Source: Chlorokybus atmophyticus (taxonomy: Eukaryota > Streptophyta > Chlorokybophyceae > Chlorokybales > Chlorokybaceae). From it: a stretch of DNA of 64,000 nucleotides. Where the stretch lies: contig RHPI01002368.1 in assembly GCA_009103225.1 (NCBI GenBank), positions 641,131 through 705,130 on the forward strand, in the 5' to 3' direction. Positions 30,240 to 41,640 of this stretch are shown one piece after another (the first letter of the stretch is position 1; every line of letters starts with the position of its first letter). The position numbers were made by a program, and so were the translations under genes. Below the pieces are notes generated by a model that had not been told where the DNA came from, ran no database searches, and saw only the letters and a program-made list of their open reading frames with translations.

Positions 30240-32490
30240 AGCCAATATCCCCTCTACGTCGTATTCCCACTCCCCTTCCACTAACTCGTGTAAGGGAGAA
30301 GGTTGGACCCTTCCGATGTGTACTTCTTAAGCAAGGATACATGGAACACATCCTGTATCTTAACATGCTGCCGGAGTTGAAGCTTGTATGCTGTAGTTTC
30401 AATAGGTTGTAGGTGCTGTGAAGGGTCCCAACCATCTAGGCAATATCTTTCCACTTCCCCAACTTTTAATCTTAATGTTATTTGCATTGAGCAATACTTG
30501 TCAACCAGCGCTAAACACCAAATCCTAGCGATCCTTGTCGGCATGGAACTGTAGGCGGCATTGAGCAATAGCCATGGCCTTCTTGGCCTCATATAAGGCT
30601 TCTTGTATCTTACCCACCAGCTCGGCGGTGGCGGGAGCCTTAGCTCGCTTCTGGGTAATCCTTTTTCACGGTGCGCACGGGTGCTTGCCATGGTTAAGGA
30701 AGAAAGGGGTTTGCTTAACCAATCTGGTGAGCATTGTTCACACTAAACTCAAGCGCTAAGGAACTCATCTCAATTGCATTGAGTCATTGAGATATAATAA
30801 CACCTTAACATGTGTTCAAATGTTTGATTCATCCTTCCAGTTTGCCCATCCGATCGAGAATAATATGCCGCTCATAGTGATTGCTTCACCGCTATTGTAT
30901 TACACACATTGGCCCGAAAGGCACCGATGAACCTCGGATCTCTATCCGACACTATCTCCTTTGGCATGCCATGCAACTTGAATTCATGGTTAAGGAACAG
31001 CCTTTCGAAGCCGGTTGCTCCCAACTCACTTGTGCATGGAGCAGAGTGAGTTATCAAGACAAGCGGTCTACAGAGACAAGGTTGGCAGTGTGCCCGCGTG
31101 TAGTCTTTTGGTAGCTCGATTATTAAATCGATAGAGAGACGCACTTTCTCAAGTGTTATCCGGCACATAAAGGCAACAAAGGTCCTGCCAACCTTTGCTT
31201 TGAGGCCTTGTTCCTCTGACATGAATCACATGTCTTCACAAAGGCTTCTCTTATGGAGAAGATAAGAGAGGCCACCAATAGGTTTTTTGTGCCAACTTGA
31301 AGGTCTTTCTTATCCATAGATGCACTCCACAAGGTGGTTGTGCATCTCCGCCATGCACTCCGCCCTTAGGCCGGGTACATCGGGTACTAGGGTTAGTAAT
31401 AGTACCCCATCCTTATACCATAATTGGCCTTCATTTACCAATTGAGACTTATCAAAGTCGAGAAATCATAGGTCATTTGTGTATCCCATCCTAATTCTCA
31501 AGTCCAAGCTTGCGGGCTCATCATGTTATGCACTTTGAGACCACAACAATATATTAATTGACAAAGGTGATCTACTCACTAGATCCGCAACTGTAATTTG
31601 ACCGAGACGACACTCTTATGAAAATCTGACATTGCTAGGAACTCTACCCATCGTGCTTGTCTTTTTGACAAGTTTCGTTACCTAGGGAGGTAGATCAATG
31701 GGTTGTGGTCCGTTACAACCATGAACTTCACCCCCTTCAAGTAACAACGCCATGCCCTCAAAGCGTGTATGACTCTAAGCAATTCTTGCTCGGTGGTTGT
31801 GTAGTTCCGCTCCGCAAAAATGTACTTGCGAATAAAATGCAATTAGGTGCCCTTAATGAAGTAGAACCGCACCAGTACCCAACAAGCAAGCATCCGGTAC
31901 AACTTCAAGAAGATTCACAAAGTCCGACAAACTTAACACCGGTGCGCTCACAAAAGCTTGCTTGATGATTTTGAGTGCTTTCTAATAATCTTTCGACCAC
32001 ACCTACTTGCTTCCCTTACTCAACAACTTTATGAGAGGAGTGGCCTTGGATGAATATCCAATTATGAATCGTCGGAAGTAGTTGGCTAGGCCTAAGAAAT
32101 GGCTATACATCCGACACATTCTTATGTGTTGGCCAATTGCGCAATGAAGGCTTCAACACATACCGGGGTGCTCCCTTATGTACCACACAAGTGCGCTTGG
32201 CAACATCCAATTGCATTTGCACTTTGACGTGCTTATCTTCACCAATGAACACTTATACTTCTTGTATATGCGTAGGTATAACATGGAACAAAACTTTAGC
32301 TTTATAGTTTCCAAGTTGAATAGGCAACTCATTTGCCCTTAGCTCAACACTTGTAAACCGTTCACGGGTTTGAGAAGCTATATATCGTATTTGGTACTAC
32401 CTTAGCCGTCGCTTGTTGTACCAACATTGCGTTAGTGAACCACCCGATGGTGCCGGTGTCTATCAACACTCCCACGTCTCGTTATAGTAT
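30240..32490 (-). mobile_element. Gypsy remnant (protease, part RT, RNase H, integrase)
   Basis: A strongly decayed Gypsy element reading right to left. Protease near 32,470-32,420 (VLIDTGTIGWFTNA). RT tail near 32,105-32,000 (HFLGLANYFRRFIIGYSSKA). RNase H near 31,840-31,640 (FAERNYTTTEQELLRVIHAL, then VVTDHNPLIYL and RQARWVEFLA). Integrase near 31,220-30,880 (KLHGMPKEIVSDRDPRFIG). Integrase C-terminus near 30,360-30,300 (VKIQDVFHVSLLKKY). Most of the RT core is deleted, and no LTRs or target duplication were found. Confidence 0.8.
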
Positions 32491-32723
32491 GGAACCATCT
32501 ATGACCCATAAAGAAAACTTCTTTTCTCAAATACGCTCGGTGATTAAGGACATCACTTACAAATATCAAGATTTTTGGTAATTATTACTCCTGCCTAGGT
32601 ACCAATTCTCTCGTGGTAAAACCAAGGCTTACATAAATGAGCTATGTTGCTGCCAACAAGTTGATCAAATAGCACTTGCAAGATAGTGGCGTGCAAGCTA
32701 ATGTAGCCTTGCACAGCTTTCGA

Positions 32724-32734
32724 GGGGGGGGGGG
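32724..32734 (+). repeat. G homopolymer
   Basis: A run of about 11 G between the Gypsy remnant and DIRS element 3, similar to those beside the two assembly gaps. Confidence 0.8.
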
Positions 32735-32899
32735 GACATCAGCAAAGCCTCAGGTATGACCGCAGGCGAGATGCAAAGGCAAGGAGCATAGCGCACCACA
32801 CATATGGTGGCGCACTACACACAGGTTTGCCGCTCAAGACTCAATTAGCGACGCAACATGTGCCAAATGTGTTTGGCTACGAATATGGCTAGGCACTCT

Positions 32900-34250
32900 T
32901 GGCCCTCTCACAAGCAGCAAATCACCTGTGCCTGAGTGTTGCCATTGGAGGCGAAGCAATCCAGCACGGGCTGACCCCACCTACAGCATAGCAGGCATGT
33001 CGAAGCTAGCGCAAGCTCTGATAGCCAGTGTTTGACGCTTGCGAGAGCAGATCGGCTACCTGCAGATAAGCCCGCGGCTGCCAGTCCTGGCGCCATGGCA
33101 CGTCTCAAAGCTGCAACTGCTCCGCGTGCAGGTACGGGTTTTGTGCAGTCCACCTACGCAGGTTGCTCAGCGCTGACTGGCAATCATTTTGCAGGGTGAT
33201 AGCTGCGTAGTGCAAGGCTGGCCGAATGCGTACTAGCTTGCACAGCACACGGATGTAAGCCATTGCCTATTTGACAGGAGGCGCCAGCTGTAGCCCATGT
33301 GCTGCAAAGTTTTCCTGCACATATCTATAGGGGGCAACGCCCCCCACCCATAAGTGCCCAAGGCGTCAGCTTACAGCAGCACTAATGAGGGCGGTTTCCA
33401 CCACGTACAGTCATGAGCTGCGTTAACACGCAGTCGTGCCAGCAACCAGGCGAGGAACTGTGCGGTGACGGTTGGCGAGGCAAAGAGGGAATTTCATTGG
33501 AGCGCCTCCACAAGCGTCTCAAGCAGCGTTGTAGTAAACAGCAGCGCAAGGGGCATAGCTAGTTTTCAAGACACTAGCTTGCCTGCCATGCGCAGCAACT
33601 ATTCGGCTGAAATGCAAGGCTGCCAATGGAGGGCACATATGTCGTCCTCTGGCTACTGCAATGCGTGCGGTGGTTGCAAAAGCACAAAAGTATGAGTCCA
33701 CTAGCAGACCCAGCAATTTAAGCTGCTTGGTTGGTTCGAGGTTGCCTATCAGCAATGCGAAAAACCAGCCCAATGTCGCAAACAGACGCGTATGAAATTC
33801 ACCCTTTTGCAATAATAAAGCAAGCGATGCGTATGCTGGTGGGATAGATGCATGTCATAGTGTAGGATAGGGTGCCGAGGCCTCGCATCCGCAATGGCTC
33901 ATAGAGGACTTGCTGCGTGAGCGTGAATGCATAGCATGCGATGTTCAGGCTAAAAGGTAGCGCATCCTACTGGAACACCTAACCTGAGTATGATACACAC
34001 TGGTACTTGCGGTGCTGTGGCCGGATAAGCACATGATGATAGCCTAAATGAATATTAAAGCTTGTTTGCCACCACCCTTTGTGTGTGTAGTGTAGATAAT
34101 CCGACAACTTCTTGCAATGAAACGAAATGCGTGCTTGGAGATGTTGACATGTTGTAAGTTAATGACCAATCTGAGCTTTAATTGAGTCACAACTCCCAAA
34201 CCCGACACTTGGCTGTATGCCTCAGCACTGGCGTCATAGCTTCCATGAAG
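32900..34250 (-). mobile_element. DIRS element 3, a different subfamily, truncated
   Basis: Minus-strand RT fragments: LRLVINLQHVNISKHAFRF (about 34,170), then HHVLIRPQHRKYQCVSYSG and a DALPFSLNIACYAFTLTQQV block (about 33,930). Further on, LEPTKQLKLLGLLVDS (about 33,730) is the post-RT signature of DIRS elements. CRWGQPVLDCFASNGNTQAQ (about 32,980) resembles their RNase H-proximal FAS-N motif. Sequences differ clearly from DIRS elements 1 and 2. No tyrosine recombinase is visible. Confidence 0.65.
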
Positions 34251-34559
34251 ACCAGGTTGCGCAATTCATCTTGCACGAAAGAGGCATGCTCACACACGAC
34301 TAATATGCGACACACAGCTCATGCTGGGGGGTCGTTATGGATCGATAGATGAATAAAAGCAGTGAGAGCGCGTAGCACCCAAGCCGAGGCTCCGCGTGAG
34401 TGTGTGCAACTCAAGCCACACGGCGCGCATATAGCCCTCAACTGCAGTGGCAGACTTTCAGCGCCCAAACTTTTGCCACAGGTGCTTGGGCACACCACGC
34501 CTTCACGGCTTGGGTCGCAGCTCCCTAATGGGCAGAGTGTGTGCCAAAACGCGTGGGGT

Positions 34560-34696
34560 CCCCCCCCCCCCNNNNNNNNNNNNNNNNNNNNNNNNNNNNN
34601 NNNNNNNNNNNNNNNNNNNNNNNNNNNNNNNNNNNNNNNNNNNNNNNNNNNNNNNNNNNNNNNNNNNNNNNNNNNNNNNNNNNCCCCCCCCCCCCC
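34560..34696. other. Assembly gap within C homopolymers
   Basis: C runs at 34,560-34,571 and 34,684-34,696 flank unknown bases 34,572-34,683. Confidence 0.95.
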
Positions 34697-34699
34697 ACA

Positions 34700-35943
34700 C
34701 CCACCGCCTGAATGGGTGCCTTCTACCATTCCAGGATTGTGCCATATGGCACCACAGTGTTCCGTATAACGCATGTTCCCCCCGCTCGTATAATGGAGTG
34801 CAGCAACTTGCTCGGGTTTGCGTGCCAATATCCTGAGGCGAATAACAACTTTTTCGTGTGCATCATAGGGCACAAATTACCGCCCATTGCAGCTATATGC
34901 ACTGTGGCGCCCGCACCGTGTTTATCGATTTTGCTGCGCGGGATGACGAGGTCCAGCGGCCTGGGCAAATACAATGTCCTGCGCGTTAGCCTCCTCCAGG
35001 TCAACATATCACATAATACCCGTAAACCTCAGCAGCACCGCTACTGTTTGCAACCCCCCCATCAAGTCCCACCCGTTGCGAGCAAAGTGTGAGACAATGG
35101 CTCGTTGGAGCTCAGGCGTGTAGGCATCCTTCTTTTGCGTGTTTAATAGTAGCAGCCTGGCAGCGGCCTCATGCACCATCGCAACGAGTGCATGCGCAGT
35201 GGGAGAGGCCTGACATGGTATGCGCAGCATATATGGCCGAAGAGGCAGTGCAAGGGGAAGGTACTTTGAAAGTACCATAAATCGGCCATAAAAGCACCAA
35301 GTTTTCTGCGGTCGAGTGGGGTGTGACATTGGTATCAAAGCTTGAGACCCGGGTTCAATATCCTACCTTGCACACGAATTTCGTGGTTGTTGTCTTTCGA
35401 TCCAGTAACATCAGAAATGGTCACTTTATAAGTGCCATTATTGATGGGTTGCGATTTGCCTGGCAATCGTGCCGGCGTTCAATCGGCGCGGCAGGGCGCG
35501 ACCTGCCTATCGCGATGCGACCTGTGGGGCCGGCAGTGGTGCGCTATGTGCGCATTGATCGGTATGGGCCTAAATTAGCTGGTCCTTGACCATGGGGCCG
35601 GTGACCGACCCAATAAACCCCTTGGATAATTCCCCAGCTGAGCATACGCAGCTGCCGAGGACGTCAGCGTTCTTAAGTGGGGGGGAATGTAACAAGAAGG
35701 CACAGATTACCACAAATCCACTATAAAAGCACCCAGCCTTTGGTGGTCGAGTGGGCTGTGACAGGTATGTGTTACAGGTGCCGGGGTGGTGGAATCCACT
35801 AACACCTTAGTTAGGAAAAGGGCCACTATGCTAGGGTCTGCTGACAAAGCAGCCCAACCACGAGGCGTGTAGAACTCCACAAAGTGGCGCCAATAGCTCT
35901 CATGGCCGCGCAGGGTGCTAATAGCACGTGACGTTGCTGCCAC
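34700..35943 (-). pseudogene. DIRS element 2 tyrosine recombinase
   Basis: The N-terminal core-binding part reads TLRGHESYWRHFVEFYTPRG and DPSIVALFLTKVLVDST (35,910-35,790). After the inserted mini-LTR element the catalytic part resumes with YTPELQRAIVSHFARNGWDL and VAVLLRFTGIM, followed by a stop and YVDLEE. The stop (TGA at 35,011-35,009) occupies the place of the first catalytic Arg of the R-H-R-Y tetrad, an expected CGA-to-TGA transition. Downstream residues run into the assembly gap. This enzyme would integrate the circular DNA of the element. Confidence 0.72.
35221..35763 (+). mobile_element. TRIM-like miniature LTR element inserted in the DIRS recombinase
   Basis: Two short similar terminal repeats: about 35,221-35,328 and 35,688-35,763. 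Both contain TATAAAAGCACC or CATAAAAGCACC and end GTGACA. After the first comes a primer site TGGTATCAAAGC (35,330-35,341), one change from the plant iMet site TGGTATCAGAGC. A polypurine tract AAGTGGGGGGGAA (35,675-35,687) precedes the second. The inside (359 bp) encodes nothing. GGTA occurs at both edges. Size and layout fit a TRIM, which must be mobilised by another element. Confidence 0.75.
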
Positions 35944-36098
35944 TGCCGGGTATAAGGTGCGCAGGCGCTCAATCTCATGATCTCGAGAATGTTGGGCATG
36001 AGCGACTATAGGCTACGCTCGATAGCAGCTGCACACAGCATGTGTCAATGACGCAAGTCAACTTGCAATGCCCACATGCGACTATTGGGCAAGCCCTT

Positions 36099-37208
36099 TT
36101 AAAGTTCCATGGCTTGAGGGCTAGGCCACAAGCAGGCTGGGCGTTTGGGTAGGCTCACAACATATGTAACAACTGGTGCCCACACCCCACTGGGGCAAAG
36201 CACGGGCCACCAAGTTTGGGTTGTCCACTCGGGTACAATGAGGCAAATGCGAGCCTTGCATTTGCAAACATGGCGCAAAATAGTGCCAACACGGTGTCGT
36301 GGGGGATGGCACCTGTTGCAACCACTCCAGTCACAACGAAAGGCACAGCCGGATGAGCCCGGACATGGCAACACCGGATTGAAAACCACACACAAAATGT
36401 TGGCATCCGTTGCGAAGCGATCCACATCAAAGGGGCCCCACTTGCGGGCGAGCAAGCGGACCCATGGGGTTTGCAAGGTCCAACCGTTCCAATCCAGTGC
36501 TTGGAGTGCGTCCGCCTCCTCGTTGAGCTCACGTGGTAACCACTCCACATGCAAGCAGATGCAATGGCAGTGGCATTGTCAAAAAACACGGCATGCCACT
36601 TGCTGCAAGTGCTTGGCCTCACTGCCCCCTTTGCGCATCATGTAGTACACATCACGGGCATCGCTATAACCCAGCACCGTGCGTCCATGTAGCTCCACCG
36701 CGACAGTGAGCAGGGCACGCTCAATTCCCGGAACTCACCGTATGTCCACGAAGCTAAGCACTCATCAATGTCAATGTGCCCTTTGCCATGGGAATAGCTG
36801 TGCCATGGTACATTATTCCCCAACCAGTGCCGCTAGCTCCACGAATTGCATTGTGTCCAGCTGTACAGTAGGCCAAATGGGTGTCATGATAAGCTGCTCA
36901 AAGTGGTCTCTCAGCCACATTAACTCCGTGATCTCAGATTGGCGTAGCATCATGTGAGAGCTCCATGAGCAGCGGGTCTCCATCAAGCGGCGTGTATGCC
37001 AAGTCATTAGTTTAACGGCAGGACCCAACACCAGGAACATGGCTTGTAGCTTGCCACAGATGCGGGCCAGCACCTTCATTGACACATGGCGCCTATCACT
37101 AAATTCGCATTGTAAGCAAACCATCGCGCTTTTGGCCGGGGCCACGAACAGTGCCAGCGTGTGTATCCCACGCAAAGCCGAGGCAAATAACGACTTTACT
37201 GAGCACAA
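36099..37208 (-). pseudogene. DIRS element 2 RT tail and RNase H region
   Basis: Fragments: SMKVLARICGKLQAMFLVLG, LMTWHTRRLMETRCSW and EITELMWLRDHF (37,100-36,890), the typical connection after a DIRS RT. Then HVEWLPRELNEEADALQALD and WGPFDVDRFATDANILCVVF (36,550-36,430), the W-PRE-N-AD and VDRFA motifs at the RNase H end of DIRS elements. Frames change several times. Confidence 0.78.
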
Positions 37209-38039
37209 TCTTCGCCTTTGTGTTGATCACCAGCCCGCACCATGCTGCACCCACTTGCACCACGGACAGGTGTGAGGCATGCTCCGCCTTGAAGCGAGCA
37301 GCAACTAGGAAGTCGTTGATGTATGCTTAATGCAAATGCCCTGCACACAATTGCTTCATAACCTTTGTGAACACGAAGCAAGCCGTGGTCAACCCAAATG
37401 GCAACGAGCAGAAGCTGAACATTTTGCCCGCATACGAGAACCCCAAGTAGCCCAACAAGGCGGGGTGGATGTCCACATAATGATAGCCAGACTTCAAGTC
37501 CGTAGAAAACAACCAGTCCTCAGGTTGCAGCAAGTCCGAGATTCTGCGTACATTCTCATACTTGAACGGCGTGTTCACCATGTAGGAAATGACATAGCGC
37601 AAGTCTATGATGAGGCGCAACTTGCGGCCATCGTCGACCACATTATGTGGGCTCATCACGAGGGGGGGTGTTACACACTCTTGTGCGGCCCCACTATGCA
37701 CTAGGTTGGCAATGGCAGCTGCAGTGAAGCCTGCAAACTCGTGCACACCCTTGTGGTTGGTGAATGCCCATAGTGGTGGTGGGTCTTGAGCCCATACTTC
37801 ACCCATGAGAGCACCGTAGTAGACTCACAGAATTTACGCCATGCTGGTAGGGCATCACGCAGTCGATGACGCATGTAGGGCCCCTTAACGCTGAGGTTAG
37901 CAGGGACGCGAGCAAACTCATGGTGCTTCATCCAGTTGCAAACAAGATCCTCCTCCGTGCTAGTATAGGCCACTGCACACGATCGCGAAGTTTCTTCAGC
38001 AACGGAGCTCAGCAAGAGCCTCAACGGCATGTCGACCAT
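37196..38039 (-). pseudogene. DIRS element 2 reverse transcriptase
   Basis: An upstream block reads NWMKHHEFARVPANLSVKGP. The RT has LRLIIDLRYVISYMVNTPFK, PEDWLFSTDLKSGYHYVDIH (motif A Asp present), GYLGFSYAGKMFSFCSLPFG and CFVFTKVMKQL. The catalytic box, on a shifted frame near 37,325-37,310, reads YIND where element 1 has YIDD. The Asp-to-Asn change (GAC to AAC) removes a catalytic residue. DIRS RTs copy the element RNA into a circular DNA intermediate. Confidence 0.82.
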
Positions 38040-38491
38040 GAAACGGCCACAACTCGTGCAAACAATGTCCGAATTGGTTCTGGTTTGCTCAACATGATGC
38101 TCTTGGCGTTATTGTGATCATCTTAATATGTAAAATAGCGGTAAGCTAGGGTATGGCTGTTTGGGGGGCGCTGCAAATGTCAGCGGTGTTGAAGTTTGCA
38201 GTGGTCAGTCTATGTAATTTAATTGTCCTCTGCCAGGCGGCAAAGGATGCGCAGATGGTCAGCTATTCAGCCAGCCGCTCAAGTATTGAACATGACCTTG
38301 GTTGGTGCGTACCAAGTGACATGAGGACTCATGGTGTAAAATCTAGACCATATATGGTCCGACCATCAATGGAAAACGGATTATATATGATCCATTGATT
38401 TCAATTAGCAGGGAAAATCTCGGTCCGGCGGCATGGACTCTGCATGGTCCTTGCTTCAAATTGTTGGTTCAGGCTGTTGAGCTAAGTCTTC

Positions 38492-38767
38492 ATGGCTCCT
38501 GGGGAGGCCAGACAAGTGCCAGCTGCAGCTCATTACTTCCGAGCCAAAGACAACAGCTTGTTGGTCCAGGTGACAGGCCAACAACTCTCGAAGGTGGAGT
38601 GCAAGCACATGCGCACAACGTTATTAATGAACCTAAAGAAAATAAAAGCAGCGATGTTGAGGAAGTGGCCACTACCATACGATATGAAAGACAAGGACTT
38701 TTTGATTAATGCCACGCACCGGCAAGAGGTCGATAAAGTGTGTAAGGCAGTCTTGCATCACTTTTAG
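38492..38767 (+). CDS. Unassigned 91-aa ORF
   Basis: I do not recognise this protein. It is basic, with a Lys/Leu-rich segment (MNLKKIKAAMLRKWPLPYDM) and a possible helix at the end (QEVDKVCKAVLHHF). No signal peptide, membrane segment or motif is evident. It could be an exon or chance. Confidence 0.2.
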   Translation: MAPGEARQVPAAAHYFRAKDNSLLVQVTGQQLSKVECKHMRTTLLMNLKKIKAAMLRKWPLPYDMKDKDFLINATHRQEVDKVCKAVLHHF

Positions 38768-38889
38768 TGGTTTTTAATGCAAACTTCTCGCTTACACAAA
38801 CAACAAGTGAGCTACTTTCTTTGTCACATGTGCTGTGTGATTGCAACTTGCATGCAGTTGTATAAAGGTGAGCTTGTAAGCATGTTATT

Positions 38890-39300
38890 CAGCTTTCAAT
38901 TCACTTTAGCTGCTCTGTCTTGCCATTGTCAGTCCTTGCCCTGGTTGCTGTTGCTATGTTCGTGCTTATTGCTGCAGGTGTTTAACTGAATTCAATTACC
39001 ATGTTGAGATTTTCTGTCTTTAAAGTAGTCTTCCGCTATCCCAAGCTTTCAACAGCGAAAGTTGCTGCGTGGGAGCTATCTTGCCGTTGACAATCCTTGC
39101 CCTGGTTGTAGTTGTTGTGTTTGTGCTTGTTGCTTCAAATGCTTAGTTGCTTTTATTGACTTCTTGGCTGTGTTGCAAGCTGTTCTCTGCTTGGTGGCAT
39201 CTTTCAACTACTGCATGTGCTGTGTGGGGGATGTGCTTGCCAATAATTGTCCTTGCCCTGTTTGCTGTACTGTATTTATTTGCTCGTGTTGCTGCAGCAC
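38890..39300 (+). repeat. Three imperfect ~157-bp repeats encoding hydrophobic segments
   Basis: Units recur at about 38,920, 39,081 and 39,237. Each begins CTTGCC and can read as a membrane-like peptide: LPLSVLALVAVAMFVLIA, LPLTILALVVVVVFVLVA, LPIIVLALFAVLYLFARV. A CTTTCAA block lies upstream in each unit. Confidence 0.55.
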
Positions 39301-39574
39301 AAATTAAGCAGCATGCTCTTGTGCTTTACTACTCCATTGGCGCAAAGCGGCAGTGGGAGAGGGAAGAGCGTCCAAGACCGCAATGCTGACAAGAAGCCAA
39401 GGTGTGCCGATGATAGGGAAGCTGCACAAGTCAGCCACACTGCTCAAGCTGAAGCTAGCTGGGGCATGACATTGTGTTTGAGGAGGGACATGAGGGCAAA
39501 CAAGCAGTGGTCATGCTTGCGCTTTTAACCGCTCATCCTTCCCACCTGGCTAAAAGAGAAGTAAGCAAGTTCTT

Positions 39575-39880
39575 ATGTTGCCGACCGCCGATTTTGTTGT
39601 TGTGTCCTTACTGGTTTGGCTAAGCTGTTGCCTGCAATATGGCTTCACGCATAATACCTGCTACTCTAAATGCTACTCCATATGTTATGGTAGGGGTGCG
39701 GACAGGTATGCCAAAGATCACGTGCTTGACATTGTAAACAACGCGGTAGTTGTTGGCGTCGCCACCATTGATTTTGTATACAAGCCAGACCAACCATCGC
39801 GCGCATACCTAGTTTATGTTAACCACTGGATGGTAGTGAAAAGCGAGGATGGCAACCTTGCCGTTCAACTATACCTATAA
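39575..39880 (+). CDS. Unassigned 101-aa ORF
   Basis: No family recognised. The N-terminal third is hydrophobic (VVVSLLVWLSCCLQYGF), which could be a membrane anchor. The rest has a regular look (AYLVYVNHWMVVKSEDGNL), with a stop at 39,878. It may be an exon of a decayed or captured host gene. Confidence that it is expressed is low. Confidence 0.25.
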   Translation: MLPTADFVVVSLLVWLSCCLQYGFTHNTCYSKCYSICYGRGADRYAKDHVLDIVNNAVVVGVATIDFVYKPDQPSRAYLVYVNHWMVVKSEDGNLAVQLYL

Positions 39881-40322
39881 AAGCGAGGTACTCTCTCTAT
39901 GGCCGTCTGGCAAGCAGCTGCCACGATGGGCGTACTTCGGAGGTACATTGCTTGCCGTGGATATGTACATGCTCTTGCTACGACTATATGGTGGAGTGCA
40001 TGAGCATTTCTTGTGTCAAACACAACAACGTAGTTGTGTTGAAAACAAGAAGAAAGTTAATATGCATGAAAGCGAGATAATGTGGCCCAAGATGTTCTCT
40101 TTTAGCTGACGCATCCGCCCCTGTGGGGCATGCGCTAACAACGAGCACATTGCAATGCATCATTGCATTAAAGACTTACTGCCTACGCCCGCAGCCAGGC
40201 ACAGCACAAACACAGAGGTGAGTAAGGGCTGTTGTTGGGCTGCTATCACATGATCAACAGTTGCCAATGCATGCCATGATACTCGATAGTCATCAACATA
40301 GTGCATTACTGACTGTTACCGA

Positions 40323-40547
40323 TTGCCATCATTGAGAGTTGCCAATGGACTGTCCATGCTATGTCATTTGCAAACTTCTGGGGCGATCTCCAGCTATAAA
40401 GATGAAGAATCCGCCGCCATGAACATGCAGATTGCAGCGGCAATTGTGCGCAACAGCACGCCCAACGCTAACACCCAAGAGGAGGCAATGGACGTGTACA
40501 AATACTACCACCACATCGAGCACGCAATGTCCCCCTATGGTCGCTAG
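40323..40547 (+). CDS. Unassigned 74-aa ORF
   Basis: No family recognised. The second half reads like true coding sequence (DEESAAMNMQIAAAIVRNST, then EEAMDVYKYYHHIEHAMSPY). The frame remains readable after the TAG at 40,545 (ELIMRAIVSVATRNDWLLVT), suggesting a broken longer gene with CAG or TGG changed to TAG. Confidence 0.3.
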   Translation: MPSLRVANGLSMLCHLQTSGAISSYKDEESAAMNMQIAAAIVRNSTPNANTQEEAMDVYKYYHHIEHAMSPYGR

Positions 40548-41196
40548 CTGGCGTTTAAGGACCCCGGTAGACTGGAGTGTGTGCCAGACGAGCTAATTAT
40601 GCGAGCCATTGTTAGCGTTGCTACAAGGAATGATTGGTTGCTGGTAACAAAGATGTTACAAGAGGGTGCGAGCGGGGATCCAATCGTCCACAGCTAGGTA
40701 TACTTTACTGCAGCAAGGCAAGAACAGTCCTTCGTAAGTTGTTAAGAGTGATGGCATAATACATCGCACGTCTTTTGAGCGAGGCAAAAAAGAAATACCT
40801 AAGAGGCAGTGGATGCGACAGCCCTCGGCATCCTCCTAAATGCGGTATACTATGCTGTGGTCAAGTCATGTGTTAACGCAGTTTGTGTAAGCATATGGCA
40901 TTACAGCTGTTGCGCAGAGTTTCATAAGCGCGCAGTGCTTGCAAGAGGATGTCAAGCAAGGCTGTTGAACAAGGCTATTGCGGTGGCTTCATCTTAAGGC
41001 TGAATCAACCAAATGGCGCCCACATTAAACTACAAAACTGCTGTCGTCAGCTACTCTTGTTATCTGCAACGTGCTTGCAGGCGGATGTAGTTGTTTTTTA
41101 ACATTGGCTTGATACTGATGGGCTGCCGCTTGATAGTCCATTATAGCATTGTTGTAAATTGTACGCATGGCGGACTGCATGTACTAAGCTGAGTGG

Positions 41197-41640
41197 ATGC
41201 ACTAGTTCTTAGACCATGCATGGTGCAACTGTCGATCAGACTATATACGATGCGTTGTTTATCATGTATGGTGCTGCTCGTGGACCATGTATGCACAACA
41301 ATGTCGGTATTCATAGACCATGCATGGTGCCACTGTCAATTAGACCATGTATGGTGCGTTGTCTGTGAGGACCATACACGGTGCTGCTTGTGGACCATGT
41401 ATGCACAATAATGTCGGTATCCATGGACCATACATGGTGCCACTGTCACTCAGATCATGTATGGTGCGTTGTCTATTGGGTCCATGCATGGTGCTGCTTG
41501 TGGACCATGTATGCACAGCAATGTCGGTATTCTCAGGCCATGCATGATGCGTTATCTATTAGGTCCATACATGGTGCTGCTTGTGAACTATGCATGCAGT
41601 ACCAAGTCGGTATCCATGGGGCATGCATGGTGCGACTGTT
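41197..41640 (+). repeat. ~110-bp minisatellite rich in CCATGCATGG palindromes
   Basis: The marker AATGTCGGTAT recurs at about 41,300, 41,410, 41,520 and (diverged) 41,604: spacings 110, 110 and 83. Each unit holds several CCATGCATGG or CCATGTATGG palindromic cores, and related cores continue to about 41,700. Confidence 0.85.

Larger units (their letters stand above)
34285..38040 (-). mobile_element. DIRS element 2 with RT, RNase H and tyrosine recombinase
   Basis: Reads right to left: RT (38,040-37,200), RT tail and RNase H region (37,200-36,100), tyrosine recombinase (35,943-34,700). The Gag ORF is missing. At the 3' side (about 34,290-34,360) lies the motif GCGACACACAGCTCATGCTGG that also borders DIRS element 1 in the same orientation, so it is probably the element's direct terminal repeat. 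A miniature LTR element is inserted in the recombinase, and an assembly gap lies near the 3' end. Confidence 0.8.
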
